Positions 34,531 to 44,953 of a DNA stretch of 64,000 bases are shown piece after piece (within the stretch, counting starts at the first letter, position 1; every line of letters starts with the position of its first letter). Source of the stretch: Dioszegia crocea. Taxonomy: Eukaryota; Basidiomycota; Tremellomycetes; Tremellales; Bulleribasidiaceae. The notes beneath the pieces are model-generated. The model was not told the DNA's origin and ran no database searches. It was given only the letters and a program-made list of their open reading frames with translations. Position numbers and translations under genes: made by a program. The stretch lies in assembly GCA_001600615.1 (NCBI GenBank), contig BCKK01000001.1, positions 1,775,082 through 1,839,081 of the forward strand, read 5' to 3'.

Positions 34531-36490
34531 ATGCTCGTCCTCGCCGAGACTGCCATTGGATTCGTCGTTTTCAAACTCAGCAGCGATGCCAAGATTGACA
34601 ACAAGGACTTGTGGAAGGAGTTTGAGACGCCCGAGAAGGCCAACAAGGCGTAAGTTGAGATTGACGGAGACTGAGGACCTGGCTGACATGGCCAGCCTGA
34701 AGGTCCAGGCGATCCAGCGATTCACTTCGACCGCTACGGCCGTCGAAGACTTGACTGCTATTCAGGATGGGCGATTGACGGATGCTTTGAGCAAGTTTTT
34801 GGTGGATGCTGTAGGAGGCGGAGGCAAGAAGAAGAAGGAGTCAAAATTGGAGGAGATGCTGGTTGTTTCCGAGCCAAAACTTGGTACGTTACGCTCTGCT
34901 CAAGCAAAGACTTAGCTGATGGTCAGCCTCTACGATTCAGAAAACCCTAAACATCCCCGTTCTTTCCGACTCCACCACCCAAGACCTATACCGTGGTATT
35001 AGGCAACAACTTGCCTCTCTTCTCGGCGGTATCGACCAGAAAGACCTAAACACCATGTCGCTCGGTCTCGGTCACTCCATGTCCCGATTCAAGCTTAAAT
35101 TCTCGACCGACAAAGTGGACACTATGGTCATCCAGGCCATTGCTCTGCTAGATGACCTGGACAAGGAGATCAACATCTACTCTATGCGAGTGAAGGTGAG
35201 CCAGTGATTGACTCGGCTGATGGTAGGAATGGTACGGTTGGCACTTCCCCGAAATGGGCAAGATCATCGTCGACAACCAGGCCTACGCCCGGGTCGTCAA
35301 AGCCATGGGCTTCCGTACCAACGCCGTCAACACCTCTTTCGAACTCATCCTCCCCGAAGACCTCGAAGCGACTCTCAAGGCCGCTGCCGAGTTGTCGATG
35401 GGTACCGAAATCAGCGAGTCTGATATGTCCCACATTCACTCCCTCTGCGACCAGGTCATTTCCATTTCTGAATACCGAACTCAGCTTTCGGAATATCTAC
35501 GGAACCGAATGCAGGCGATTGCGCCTAATCTTACTGCGCTCGTCGGTGATCTTGTCGGTGCCCGATTGATCAGCCACGCTGGAAGCTTGATGAACTTGGC
35601 CAAGCACCCCGCTTCAACGGTCCAAATTCTTGGTGCGGAGAAGGCGCTATTCAGAGCTTTGAAGACAAAGCATGACACACCCAAATACGGTTTGATCTAC
35701 CACGTAAGTTAGCAGTCTTCTAGGTTTCGAGAAGAGTTAAGCTTACATCCAGGCCTCGCTGGTCGGACAAGCACCCCAGAAGCTCAAGGGTAAGATGGCC
35801 CGAATGGTCGCCACCAAGGCCGCCCTTTCCATCCGTATCGATGCTCTTTCCGACGCCGACTCTCGATCAGACGCCCAGGCGGCCGAGGTTGGAGTGACAA
35901 ACCGAGTCAAGCTCGAATCGAGATTACGCGCGCTCGAGCACCGAGCCGGTATCCAATCCGTCAGGCGAGTCACTGCTGGTGCCGCCCGACCCACACCTAG
36001 ATGGGAGATGAACGGCGCGACAAAGGACAGCGGGTACAACGCTGCCAACGACTCCGTGAAGCTCGAGGGGATGGACAGTGTTAGGGAGATGCTGCCAACT
36101 CAGCCCGCAGACGCTGTCGAGGCTGCAGTGAAGGCTGTGACGGAGGTGAAGGATGATAAGAAGCGAGAGAAGGAGGAGAGGAAGCGGGAGAAGAAGGAGA
36201 AGAGAAAGTCTGTGGGGCCTGTGGTGGATGTCGGAGATGTCAGCATGGACGTCGACGACAAGCCAGGAGAGACCAAGGAGGAGAAGAAGGCACGGAAGGA
36301 GGCGAAGAAGGCTGTAAGTGGACCGTTTTACTGTTTGGCATTTGCTGATCCACAGGCCAAGGCAGCAAAGAAATCGCAAGACGGAGCAGCGACACCAGAT
36401 GCTGGAGAAAAGTCGAGCAAGAAGCGATCAGCAGACGACGACGTCGACAGGAAAAAGAAGAAGAAGAGAGCTTCTGAAGCCTTACTGTAA
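34531..36490 (+). CDS. NOP58: Box C/D snoRNP core protein Nop58
   Basis: Six exons. Introns are 34650-34695, 34884-34926, 35196-35226, 35704-35752 and 36314-36355. The start [17 protein letters not shown] is typical of Nop5/Nop58. The NOP domain follows ([111 protein letters not shown]). The C-terminal KKE/D-rich tail (about 100 residues) is typical of nucleolar Nop56/Nop58. With fibrillarin, Nop56 and Snu13 it builds the 2'-O-methylation snoRNPs. The third intron is only 31 nt. I looked for box C/D RNA genes inside its introns and saw none. Confidence 0.96.
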
Positions 36491-37232
36491 TGCCTTGGTC
36501 TATCTTTCTATATTTTGTTTGTTTCTCTATTTCGCATGGGACCATCTGTATGCACTGCTAGGATTCGGGTACATGGGTGGCTGGAGGCCAATACCACTGC
36601 TATGGGCTCGCTACTGGGCAGTCCTCAAAAGCTGCTTCTGGGGACTTTCCAGATGCAGTCGGACATTTACGGCGTTATCTCAGCTTTGGCCTTCAATTTC
36701 AGCTGATTCCGAAATACTCACTTGGCTCAAGGAGATAACGCCGCAAATACCCGGGATCCTATCTTTGACCTGACTAACCATTATACGATATCGAGGCGGA
36801 GATTTGCGGCAATATCACCGTACTCAGCTTGGGCAATTCGGAATCAATTTGGGGGTGACAGTCTGAAACAAGACCGGGACCAAACAAGGTTCTGGGGTGG
36901 GTTTCAGACCTTTGGCTTGGACCCTGAGTCTCCCGCGTGGCGTCACCCTGAATGTTGTCAAAGCTCAAACAAAGGCCTTTTTCCTTCACCACGAACAACC
37001 ATCATACCCGTCTGTACCTATATCCCAAGTCGACACACTATACATCGACCCTCACACTCGTTAGCAACAACACTACACCCTTTCGGCACGTGAACAAACG
37101 GCCCGAATCAAAACAATCAACCCCTTCCTTCGCAATCCCAACAAGATCCTTTGAGATTATCACCCGTCTCCATACTCGCCTGGACAGGATCTCATCTATA
37201 ACCCTACTACATCTTTACACATCATCAATACG
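36491..37232. promoter_or_regulatory. Long upstream region of the GPI-type protein gene
   Basis: About 740 bp without a supported gene. The last 150 bp before the ATG at 37233 are C/A and pyrimidine-rich (CCCTACTACATC-like), as in strongly expressed fungal genes. Small ORFs here look random. Confidence 0.45.
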
Positions 37233-38570
37233 ATGAAGGCGGCTATCTTCTCTCTGGCTCTGGCAGCTCTGGTTAGCGCCCAGGTGAGATTATTTTCTTC
37301 ACAAAATGCGCACAATCATGCTTTCACCAACCATGAGGCATTGCTCGTTGACATGAGGACCTCTGCTGATTCCCAGAACATCTCCCTTATCCCCACCGGC
37401 ATCTCCTCGGACTGTAATACCCTCCTGAAAGCAATCAACGAGGACTCAACCCTCTCCACCTGCGTCCAACCCCTCATCACAGCCACTGCTTCCTTCAACC
37501 CCCTATCCGGTGCCAACCTCTCAGCATCGGACATCAACTGGTCCCTCGCGACCATGTGCAAGGCCAACACAGGCTGCACCGACTCTGTCATCCGGACATG
37601 GCTCTCGCGTTTCTACGCATCGTGCTCTGCCGAGTTGACAAACCCCACAACCTACAACGCCCAAGTCCGGGAGTTGTACGATATCCTCTACGTCGTCAAC
37701 CCTCTCAAGGGTGCCGTCTGCTCCATTGACTCTGCGAACCAGCAGTATTGCGTCAACCAGGTCATTGGCATCGGAAAAAACTCTACCGGTCCGAGCGGGA
37801 ACAAGACTGGCGTCGCTGCTGCCGGTCTTGCCTCAGCTAGCGGTTCTGCCAGTGCCACATCGGTGTCGCTGACAGGTACCGCCAGCTCAGCTTCTGGCTC
37901 GGCTGCCAGCGCTGCCTCTTCGGCTTCGGTGTCATCTGCGTCTGCAGCTAGCGCGTCTGCTTCTGCCGCTTCCTCCGCATCTGCCTCTGCCTCAGCGTCG
38001 GCCTCTGCCAGCGCTGTTGCGGGCACAAACGCGCTCTTTGCGTCTTTCGCTTCCTCGTGGTCCCCCGTGCAGTTCGCTGCCGACAATCTCTACATTGCCT
38101 ACACCTCTGCCTCCCAACTGTCCCGCAGGATGATCGACCTGATGCCCCGTGCAGACGGCGACTCCACCCAGTCCACCCTTGCGACCGTCATCACTCCCAA
38201 TGCCACCACCTACCGAAGCACCAACCTCCCCTTCCTCTTCCTCCAACCTTCCTTCAACGCCGACCGTCTCTGCACACCGTGCACCCGCGAGATCATGGTC
38301 GCCTACATCAAATGGGAGACCGCTGTCCCATACGCCCTCGGCTTGGCCCAGTCCCCCATCTTGGGCGGGCAAATGGACCTCTGGACTGCCATTGACCAGA
38401 CCTGCGGCTCGACCTACGTTGCTGCTATCAACGCTCAGGTCGGGCAGTTCGTTGGCATCAGCAACTCGTCCAGCTCTGCCATGTCCGTGCTGGCTGCGCC
38501 AGGCGGGAAGGGTCTGGGAGCAGTGTTCGGCGCGGCGGTACTGGCGGGTGCGGTGGCGTATATGGTATAA
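37233..38570 (+). CDS. Secreted Ser/Ala-rich, probably GPI-anchored cell-surface protein
   Basis: Two exons around a 93-nt intron (37284-37376) code for 414 residues. The first exon is the signal peptide, MKAAIFSLALAALVSAQ. A Cys-containing domain follows, with regular spaced cysteines (SSDCNTLL, LSTCVQPL, MCKANTGC, YASCSAEL, AVCSIDS, YCVNQV) and N-glycosylation sites. A low-complexity Ser/Ala mucin-like tract (about residues 195-255) comes next, then a second domain with CTPCTREI and TCGSTYV. The end (SSSSAMSVLAAPGGKGLGAV, then a hydrophobic tail) fits a GPI-anchor signal. The intron length is a multiple of three and has no stop, so a retained-intron form would also be translatable. Function is unknown; the architecture fits a capsule- or wall-associated protein. 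Confidence 0.75.
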   Translation: MKAAIFSLALAALVSAQVRLFSSQNAHNHAFTNHEALLVDMRTSADSQNISLIPTGISSDCNTLLKAINEDSTLSTCVQPLITATASFNPLSGANLSASDINWSLATMCKANTGCTDSVIRTWLSRFYASCSAELTNPTTYNAQVRELYDILYVVNPLKGAVCSIDSANQQYCVNQVIGIGKNSTGPSGNKTGVAAAGLASASGSASATSVSLTGTASSASGSAASAASSASVSSASAASASASAASSASASASASASASAVAGTNALFASFASSWSPVQFAADNLYIAYTSASQLSRRMIDLMPRADGDSTQSTLATVITPNATTYRSTNLPFLFLQPSFNADRLCTPCTREIMVAYIKWETAVPYALGLAQSPILGGQMDLWTAIDQTCGSTYVAAINAQVGQFVGISNSSSSAMSVLAAPGGKGLGAVFGAAVLAGAVAYMV

Positions 38571-39078
38571 GTTAGCGGGGAATAGATCGACGGGGAGAGA
38601 GGAGGGACTTAGTGGAACTGAGATTGAGATTGGGCGGGGTGGAGGCGGATCAGGCGAGGGACGATTTCAACTGGAACTTCTCCACTATATCTTTTGTTTT
38701 CGTTAGGACACTCTCTAGTGCTACTTTTAGCTACCCTCATGGGCACTGTATAGATACTTTCTTCTCCTCTGTTGGGCATGTGTATAGGGTTAAAGAATAC
38801 CCCCCAATATCCACACCACAAGAAGCGGCCGGTCGGACCCGACTCTGCGGAACTCTGGGCGCAGACTTCTGCTTCTTCTATCCTCCTCCAATACCATACC
38901 TTCACTACCTCGCTAATCCAGCAAAATACCGCGCCTAACGTCAAACCCGTTGTTCTACCTCCTCCTAATCACCGCTGCATTCATCCTCTTCTACCTCACC
39001 CCTTCACCCTTCCGCTCCAGCTCTGTCACACCGACCACCGCGAAGCTCAGCCCCCTGGCTTCGTACAAAGCCGACACA
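38571..39078. other. Intergenic region before thioesterase copy A
   Basis: About 500 bp. A hydrophobic in-frame stretch just upstream of the ATG (FYLLLITAAFILFYL, about 38950-38995) is open back to 38950 but lacks an ATG. I regard it as 5' UTR or the trace of an alternative N-terminus. Confidence 0.4.
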
Positions 39079-40328
39079 ATGGCTGCTGCGCTCAAACACC
39101 TCAAGGTGAGCCCTAAAGAGGCTCATCAGAGCACTGTTATATTCTTACATGTGAGTTTGTCGCTTTGTACTTGGACCAGAACGGCGACACGGTGAATCAG
39201 GATGAGTGGCTGAGAGACACGCCTTCGTGCCTCCTTCAATGAGGCAACTGATCGAAAGCTGATGATCATAGGGACTGGGAGATAGCGGTCAGTCATATCT
39301 ACTGACCTGATGAAGGCCACTTCGGGTAGACGGCAAGGTGCCACACCAATCGTCCTCCCAAGACAGGACAACTAGTCATAACGCGGTACAATACTGACAG
39401 CATACCAGGGCAAGGCTGGCTGCCGGTCGCCAAGATGCTGTGGAGTTCTTTCCCTAATACGAAGTGGATACTGCCACATGCGCCTTCGATGCCAGTGACG
39501 CTGAACGGAGGTGAGTCTCCTAGCAGCTTTCCATATTTCCACTTTACCACGGCACTGGGCTAGCTATCTCCCCCTCTCCCCCTCTCCCCCTCTCTCATCC
39601 TCTCTCTCTAGTAATCTCTCGCACATTCGCACCCTTGCTGATGATCAGGAATGTCCATGCCAGCGTGGTTCGACCTGCACCAGCTGTCCAACCTCACCGA
39701 CTCCAAATACGACGACGAGCGCGGCCTTCTTTCGAGCGTAGCAGCAATCGACCAGCTCATCCAGGCCGAAGTGGACTCCGGGATCCCAGAGAATAAAATC
39801 ATCGTCGGAGGTTTCAGTCAGGGTGGAGCTGTTGCCGCTCTGACCGGGCTAGTTGGCGAGAGGGATCTGGCGGGGGTGGTGGTGCTCAGCAGCTGGGTGG
39901 TATTGAGTCATAAGATACAGGAGGTAAGTTGATGCTGGCTTGCCCTAGCGTTCCGAGGAGAGGTAGTAGCTTAGCTGACTCCTTCGTATAGATGACCAAG
40001 CCAAAAGCGAAGGATACACCAATGTTCTGGGGACATGGCCGAGATGACCCGGTCGTCCAATATCAATGTTCGTCAACTTCCACCGCTAGCTATCTCTCTC
40101 CTTCATTCAAGATGGGAATGCTCCATCAAGAGGTCTTAGCTGACTCGTGCAGTCGGTACTCGCTCGATTGAGCTGCTGAAAGACAAACTCGGCTTCCCCT
40201 CTGTTCCACCTGGCAAAACCTTTGCTCGACCCGGATTGCGATTCGAGAGCTATAACGATATGGGACACTCTAGTTCGCCGCAGGAGATTGAGGATCTCAA
40301 GCGGTGGTTGACCGAGGCGCTCAAATAG
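39079..40328 (+). CDS. Acyl-protein thioesterase 1, copy A
   Basis: Six exons (39079-39150, 39272-39287, 39409-39510, 39649-39923, 39992-40067, 40153-40328) in phase, about 238 residues. The alpha/beta-hydrolase pattern is complete: VIFLHGLGDSGQGW, the nucleophile elbow GGFSQGGAVAAL, the acid in WGHGRDDPVV, and the base in DMGHSSS. This family (APT1/LYPLA, carboxylesterase family) removes palmitate from proteins such as Ras and also has lysophospholipase activity. It sits immediately upstream of copy B with identical intron positions, so the two arose by tandem duplication. Introns 1-3 (121, 121 and 138 nt) are longer than copy B's. The donor of intron 5 is GTTCGT. Confidence 0.88.
39567..39610. 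repeat. Pyrimidine simple repeat, CTCTCCCC-type
   Basis: About four near-identical CTCTCCCC units followed by CTCTCTCT lie in intron 3 of thioesterase copy A, close to the acceptor. It could serve as a polypyrimidine tract. Confidence 0.9.
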
Positions 40329-40740
40329 GGTGAGAAATGATGGACGGGACGATAGCGTTGGCTCCTGGCCCCCATCTAGACGGCGGTTCTAGGTAAGGAT
40401 GCCAGCATGACTGTTGGTTAGCCTTAGACGTTAAATCATTTGCTGCTTTCTGCTGTCGCATATCACCTACCCCGGATCTAGTTTGCTCTTGCCTTACAAG
40501 CCGCTCGGCACTTAGCGGTAGCGCCTTGGTCCTGCAACTTGATCAGCACAAGCTTCGTTCCAGTCTGTCGCGCGACCTCCACCGGCAACCTCCACTGCAA
40601 CTCGCCTGTACTTTGCCTTACTTTGCAGTTTCCCGTCTCCGGCCGAGCAACGCATCTCGAGGACTCCCTATCCCCCACTGTAGGCTCTACACACGCTCAT
40701 CCTACACTCGCTGTCTCCACTACTGCCAAATTCCGAAGTT
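40329..40740. promoter_or_regulatory. Spacer between tandem thioesterase genes
   Basis: About 412 bp, holding copy A's 3' end and copy B's promoter. A CT-rich region precedes the copy B ATG. No recognisable similarity to the region upstream of copy A by eye. Confidence 0.4.
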
Positions 40741-41761
40741 ATGGCCTCAGTACTGCGGAATCTCGTGGTGAAGCCCAAAGCGGCGCATCAAAGTACCGTC
40801 ATCTTTCTTCATGTGAGTCATCCGCCGCCTTGTTCACTGTGTTCTTATATCAATCTTCGCTCCTGGAAGAGCCTAATATGAGCATTGTGAATAGCTGACG
40901 AGATATAGGGCTTGGGAGATACCGGTCAGTCTCGCCTAGACCCTCATCCCTCTCTCGCTGATTCTGACAGGTCGTGGCTGGGCGCCCGTAGCTGACCTAC
41001 TGGGCGAATCACTACCCAATACAAAATGGGTCTTACCTCACGCGCCTCAAATACCCATCACCCGACATCGAGGTATGTCACCATCTTACCCACTAACATT
41101 CCTAACCTGCTGACCTGACCCACAGGCGAAGTTCTTCCCGCGTGGTTTGACGTTTATGCCCTCGCGAACCTCTCGAATTCAAAACAAGATGACGAGTCTG
41201 GGATTCTATCGACCGTAGCGGCTGTCGATCTGCTCATACAGGCAGAAGTGGATGCTGGTATCCCAGAGAACAAGATTATCCTGGGTGGTTTCAGCCAAGG
41301 TGGGGCTATATCTGCGTTAAGTGGGTTGATTGGCGGGAGGAGGCTTGGGGGTGTGGTAGTGCTCAGTTCTTGGCTACCTCTGAGTCATAAAGTCCAAGAG
41401 GTGAGTTGTTCGTGCTGTAAGGAGCAGCCTCTAGGGGGGTGAGAGCTGATTAGGTGCAGATGGTCAAATCGACAGCGAGGGATATTCCATACTTTTGGGG
41501 ACACGGCAAAGATGACAATATCGTGTCGTATGCGAGTGAGTTGCCCTTCAGGATGCGCATAGACCCGTTCAAGGGACTAATGAGACAGATGGCCAGCGCT
41601 CTGTGGAGCTTCTGACCAAGATGGGTTTCCCACCCGTCTCCGCCGGACAGGTGTTCGCTCGGCCGGGTCTGCGCTTTGAATCTTATGGCGGACTGGGTCA
41701 TTCGGCTTCACCGGAGGAACTGGACGATCTCACAGGATGGCTGAAGCATGCGCTAAGATAG
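40741..41761 (+). CDS. Acyl-protein thioesterase 1, copy B
   Basis: Six exons (40741-40812, 40909-40924, 40971-41072, 41126-41400, 41460-41535, 41589-41761) give about 237 residues. The exon sizes match copy A exactly for exons 1-5 (72, 16, 102, 275, 76 nt). Motifs are VIFLHGLGDTGRGW, the nucleophile GGFSQGGAISAL, WGHGKDDNIV and GLGHSASP, so both copies keep the Ser-Asp-His triad. Sequence has diverged through the protein, so the duplication is not recent. Copy B has shorter introns (mostly 46-60 nt). The role is depalmitoylation of proteins or lysophospholipid hydrolysis, possibly with different substrate preference from copy A. Confidence 0.88.
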
Positions 41762-42162
41762 CGCACGACCGTAGATGCAGAAGGCCTCAACCTGTTCAGT
41801 ACCCGAACTCGATCATCTGACCCGGCGCCGAGGGATGAATCTGATTTGCTGAAACGCATGTAAGCTCCACCTGATTATAGGGAGACTACTGACGCGCGTC
41901 TCAGCCATACCCCTTGTCGTGCACTAAGGATCGCAGATGGGACACTGTACCGCGAATGGCCGATAAAGGATCGGGGTGAGTATGTCTCACATCCACCTTA
42001 CTTGACACTGATTCCTGGGCCATCCCCTTTCGGACTGTCCCGTCCCTCATTTCGCCAACCAACCTAATCTGCGTCTCAAGTCAACCGGAAGTGTACTTAT
42101 ATCTTATTAACCCGACAAGAAACCATAACCTACAAGTGCACATCAAGAATCCCCAATCTCAG
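41762..42162. other. Intergenic region
   Basis: About 400 bp with no supported gene. It presumably contains the copy B terminator and the promoter of the following small gene. Confidence 0.4.
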
Positions 42163-42900
42163 ATGTCAACTTTTCGCCAGGGTGGACGCACAACCGCGAA
42201 ATCAGCAAGTCAGCTACTCACGCTCAAAGGTAAGAAAAGGGATATTTTCTTTGCCTCTCTTTCAGCCCGCAATGACGCCCGCCTCAAATCAATCCTTGAC
42301 GCTGGATACGAATCGACGCTTCTCGACCTGCCCTCGAGCAAATGTTAATGGACGACCGATGTCCTCAGCACAGAGTGGACGCGCAGGGAGATGCGTGAGA
42401 GTGCGAATTATACGCTGCAACTCACGAAGAATATCCAGCCAGAGCTGGAGTCGCCATCTGGTGCCAACACGAGGACTTTCCTTTACACTTCCAACATTCG
42501 GAGGCGACGGTGACTATGCGATATTGTCGAACGTCGAGAGGATGAATTGCCGGGGGGGACATTGACGTAAGAAGAGTCACTGTGCGAGACTGACTTCATC
42601 CTCTCTAGTATGAATGACGCAGAATTTGAAAAGAGGGCTAGTAGGAACAATGGGACTTCGGGTAAGGATAGGAAGGCTGGGGATAAGTTCGTCCCAAGGC
42701 GTCCCCGCGAGAGAGAAGAGAGTGATAGTCAGACGATTTGGTCGAAGCTTGAGGGCAAGCTCAAAGAAAGCAACTATGGGGGAACGGAGACGGGATGGCG
42801 TGGTGCCACCGTGCTCAACGTTGGTATCATCACTGCGGCTGCTCTGGGGTTTGGCTGGTGGTACTGCAGGCATACTAGTAGGGCAGATAGTTCTACATGA
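42163..42900 (+). CDS. Small probable tail-anchored membrane protein, structure unresolved
   Basis: Three stretches look coding but do not all join in phase. The first starts at ATG 42163 (MSTFRQGGRTTAKSASQLLT) and, with or without a 36-nt intron (42230-42265), continues to SILDAGYESTLLDLPSSK. The second (about 42370-42510) reads TEWTRREMRESANYTLQLTK ... NTRTFLYTSN. The third (42610-42900) is charged, then has a hydrophobic span (ATVLNVGIITAAALGFGWWY) near its C-terminus. No canonical GT-AG pair links the first and second stretches without a frame break. I do not recognise the family. A C-terminal anchor is likely. The gene could carry a real frameshift, or I may have missed an exon. Confidence 0.4.
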
Positions 42901-43294
42901 TTGATGTTAGGGCAAGCGGCGTGCATGATCGGAGTTCGTCATAGTGGGCCACAATGTCAGATCTCCAGATTCCGGAAGGTCGATCCGGGGCTGTTTCTTC
43001 TGTCAAATTCCTCGTTAGTATGTATTTCGGCCGGCCGCGTGAGGAAGGAAAGTGAAATGGCTATTAACCAATGTTCTCATTCTTCATTGGTCAGAGCATC
43101 ATCAGAGTGAAAGTCGCAGATGGAAACACAGAACCAGACGAATTGTACGAGCCAGCCCATCCGCTGCGGCGGACGAAAACCACATGGTGTACATGCGTAC
43201 AGGTCCGAATGACATGCAGATTCGGGCATACCCTGAACGAGCATTTGAGCCCTTTTCGACTTTTGCCCGCGCAGCAATTCCCCTCTCCTTTGCC
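42901..43294. other. Intergenic region between converging genes
   Basis: About 394 bp between the small membrane-protein gene and the LEA1 stop. Overlapping short ORFs exist in several frames, but none is protein-like. Confidence 0.45.
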
Positions 43295-44621
43295 CTATTG
43301 TCCCGCCACTGCCACAGCACCCTCAACACCTTCTCCTTCCGGTATCAGACCCTCTGCCAACATCCTCTCCAGCCGCCGTACCTCATCCGCCGTCTGCGCC
43401 TTCGTCAAAGCCTCCACGACCCGTTTCTTCTCATCTGGAGTCATCAACCGTCCCTTCCCGCCCTTGACGACCTGACCTGACTTTTGCGCAGCTGCAAATG
43501 CCGATGGGGCAACTGCAGTCGCTCCAGCAACAGCGGGAGCGACTGACGTAGATAATGTCAATGCAAGCGCATTGGGTCCGCCAGTCGTCGCGTCTGTAAA
43601 TAAGGCTTTGGCCGTACTTCTCTCGGCATCTTTTATGCGCGTGTAGTCGAGCGTATGTAATTGCCCCTTCGCCGCTTTGTAGATTGTGTAATTCCGGTAG
43701 TGGGGTTGTTCGGTTATAGGGTTAGAGGATAGGGAGAGGTGGCGTAAGTGGACGAGGTGCTCGAGGGGTGAAAGGGTGGACAGGGCGGCGATGAGGTTAT
43801 GGGATAGGACTAAGTGGGTCAGCTTAAGATACCGTGGAACGGTTCAGATCGCTCGACTGACCTAGAGTGACGAGATGGGGGATCTGCAATTGTCAGCTGA
43901 GGCATTCGCTGTGTCTGGCGGACGTGGATAACTTACGCTTTGTGGTAATGAGGGTGATATGGATGAGATCTGATTTTGAGCCGCGTGTAGCTGGCGTAAT
44001 CTTGGGGCTGCTCGAGTCAGCCATGATCATGATGCAATCGCGCAGCATTTCCCCTTCACCGGTCGATCTCTAGACCACTCATTTCCACACCTGTGGCCCT
44101 ACTGTCACCTGCCCCTACGGAGGGGCAATTCCCCTTCACCGGTCAAGCTCTAGACCACTCATTTTCACACCTATGGCCCTACTGTCACTGGCCTCTGTAG
44201 GGCCTCGTTCCAGCCATTTCAACCCGCAACCACCCTCACTTTCCTTCCCTCCTCCTCGACGGAAGAAACGCAAACTCGCCTAAGGGTATGTTCCCCAAAA
44301 CCGTTATCGAATTATCCGTCAGATTAAGGGTATCGTACGTCCCCTGATGTGACGCCAGATTCTCAATCAAGGGTATTTGTAGCCCTATCCATTAGCCCAT
44401 ACCCCATAGTCGACATAAGTGCAGACTCACCCCTTAGCTCCAATTCTCGCTCTTTTAGTGCATTGAGGTGCTTTGCCGTTCAGCAAGACATCAACGCGGG
44501 AAGCAGGATCAGCAGTGAAAGTGTAACTAACGGATGATCGTTGTGATACGAACTGTGCTTGTTAGATATGGATCATAGTACTATAGAGGGTAGAGGAGCT
44601 CACTTCTGGTGTGAGACGCAT
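43295..44621 (-). CDS. LEA1: U2 snRNP protein A' (Lea1)
   Basis: The ATG at 44621 starts MRLTPE, followed by spliced exons reading LNALKERELELRGLQIPLIE, NLTDNSITVLGNIPL, then APRLRQLHAAQNQISSISPS, HLVTLVLSHNLI, LSPLEHLVHLRHLSLSSNPI and HYRNYTIYKA. These are the leucine-rich repeats of U2A'. The C-terminus (GRLMTPDEKKRVVEALTKAQ, VRRLERMLAEG) is the helical tail typical of fungal Lea1. It partners with U2B'' (Msl1) on U2 snRNA stem-loop IV in the spliceosome. The intron at 44008-44279 is remarkable: 272 nt, GC-AG ends, and a tandem repeat inside. Another intron uses a GCAAAG acceptor. Confidence 0.88.
44049..44188. repeat. 80-bp tandem duplication inside a LEA1 intron
   Basis: Two copies start at 44049 and 44129. 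The first 60 nt of each align without gaps and differ at four positions. The last 20 nt of unit 1 contain a hairpin (GCCCCT at 44110, AGGGGC at 44120); the equivalent in unit 2 is diverged. The whole repeat lies within the 272-nt GC-AG intron. Confidence 0.9.
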
Positions 44622-44953
44622 TTTGGCGTGTACTTTTCGGTATGATTAGGTTCGTATGAGCTCTGCGGAGCTGCCTATCTGATCGATATCGGGAATAGAG
44701 TCCTGCAAAGCAATCTGATTAGATATGAATTAGATTAGAGGACAACAGACTATCACAGTCGCGCACGGTAGGATATCGGCGTTATTCCCCTATCTCCGTG
44801 GTGTGGCACCCTGGAAATGACCTGTTACGTAACTGGCCGACCCACTTAGGCGTTTCAGATTGCTTCCGTCCTGCCTTCATTGTGAATGTTGCGCGTGCAT
44901 TGACAGCTCGACCCCATCTATACACATTCCTCATACATTCCCCTATCTACAAA
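44622..44953. promoter_or_regulatory. Divergent promoter, LEA1 / septin
   Basis: About 332 bp between outward-facing starts. It includes repeated GATTAGAT / GATTAG motifs around 44716-44738. No confirmed operator. Confidence 0.4.

Noticed and set aside
36511..37236. Small ORFs upstream of the GPI-type gene
   Set aside because: Random-looking composition, starts not supported, no splice structure.
38950..39078. Hydrophobic N-terminal extension of thioesterase copy A
   Set aside because: The frame has no ATG, and copy B starts at the equivalent of 39079 with no such extension. It was left as a note, not a feature of the protein.
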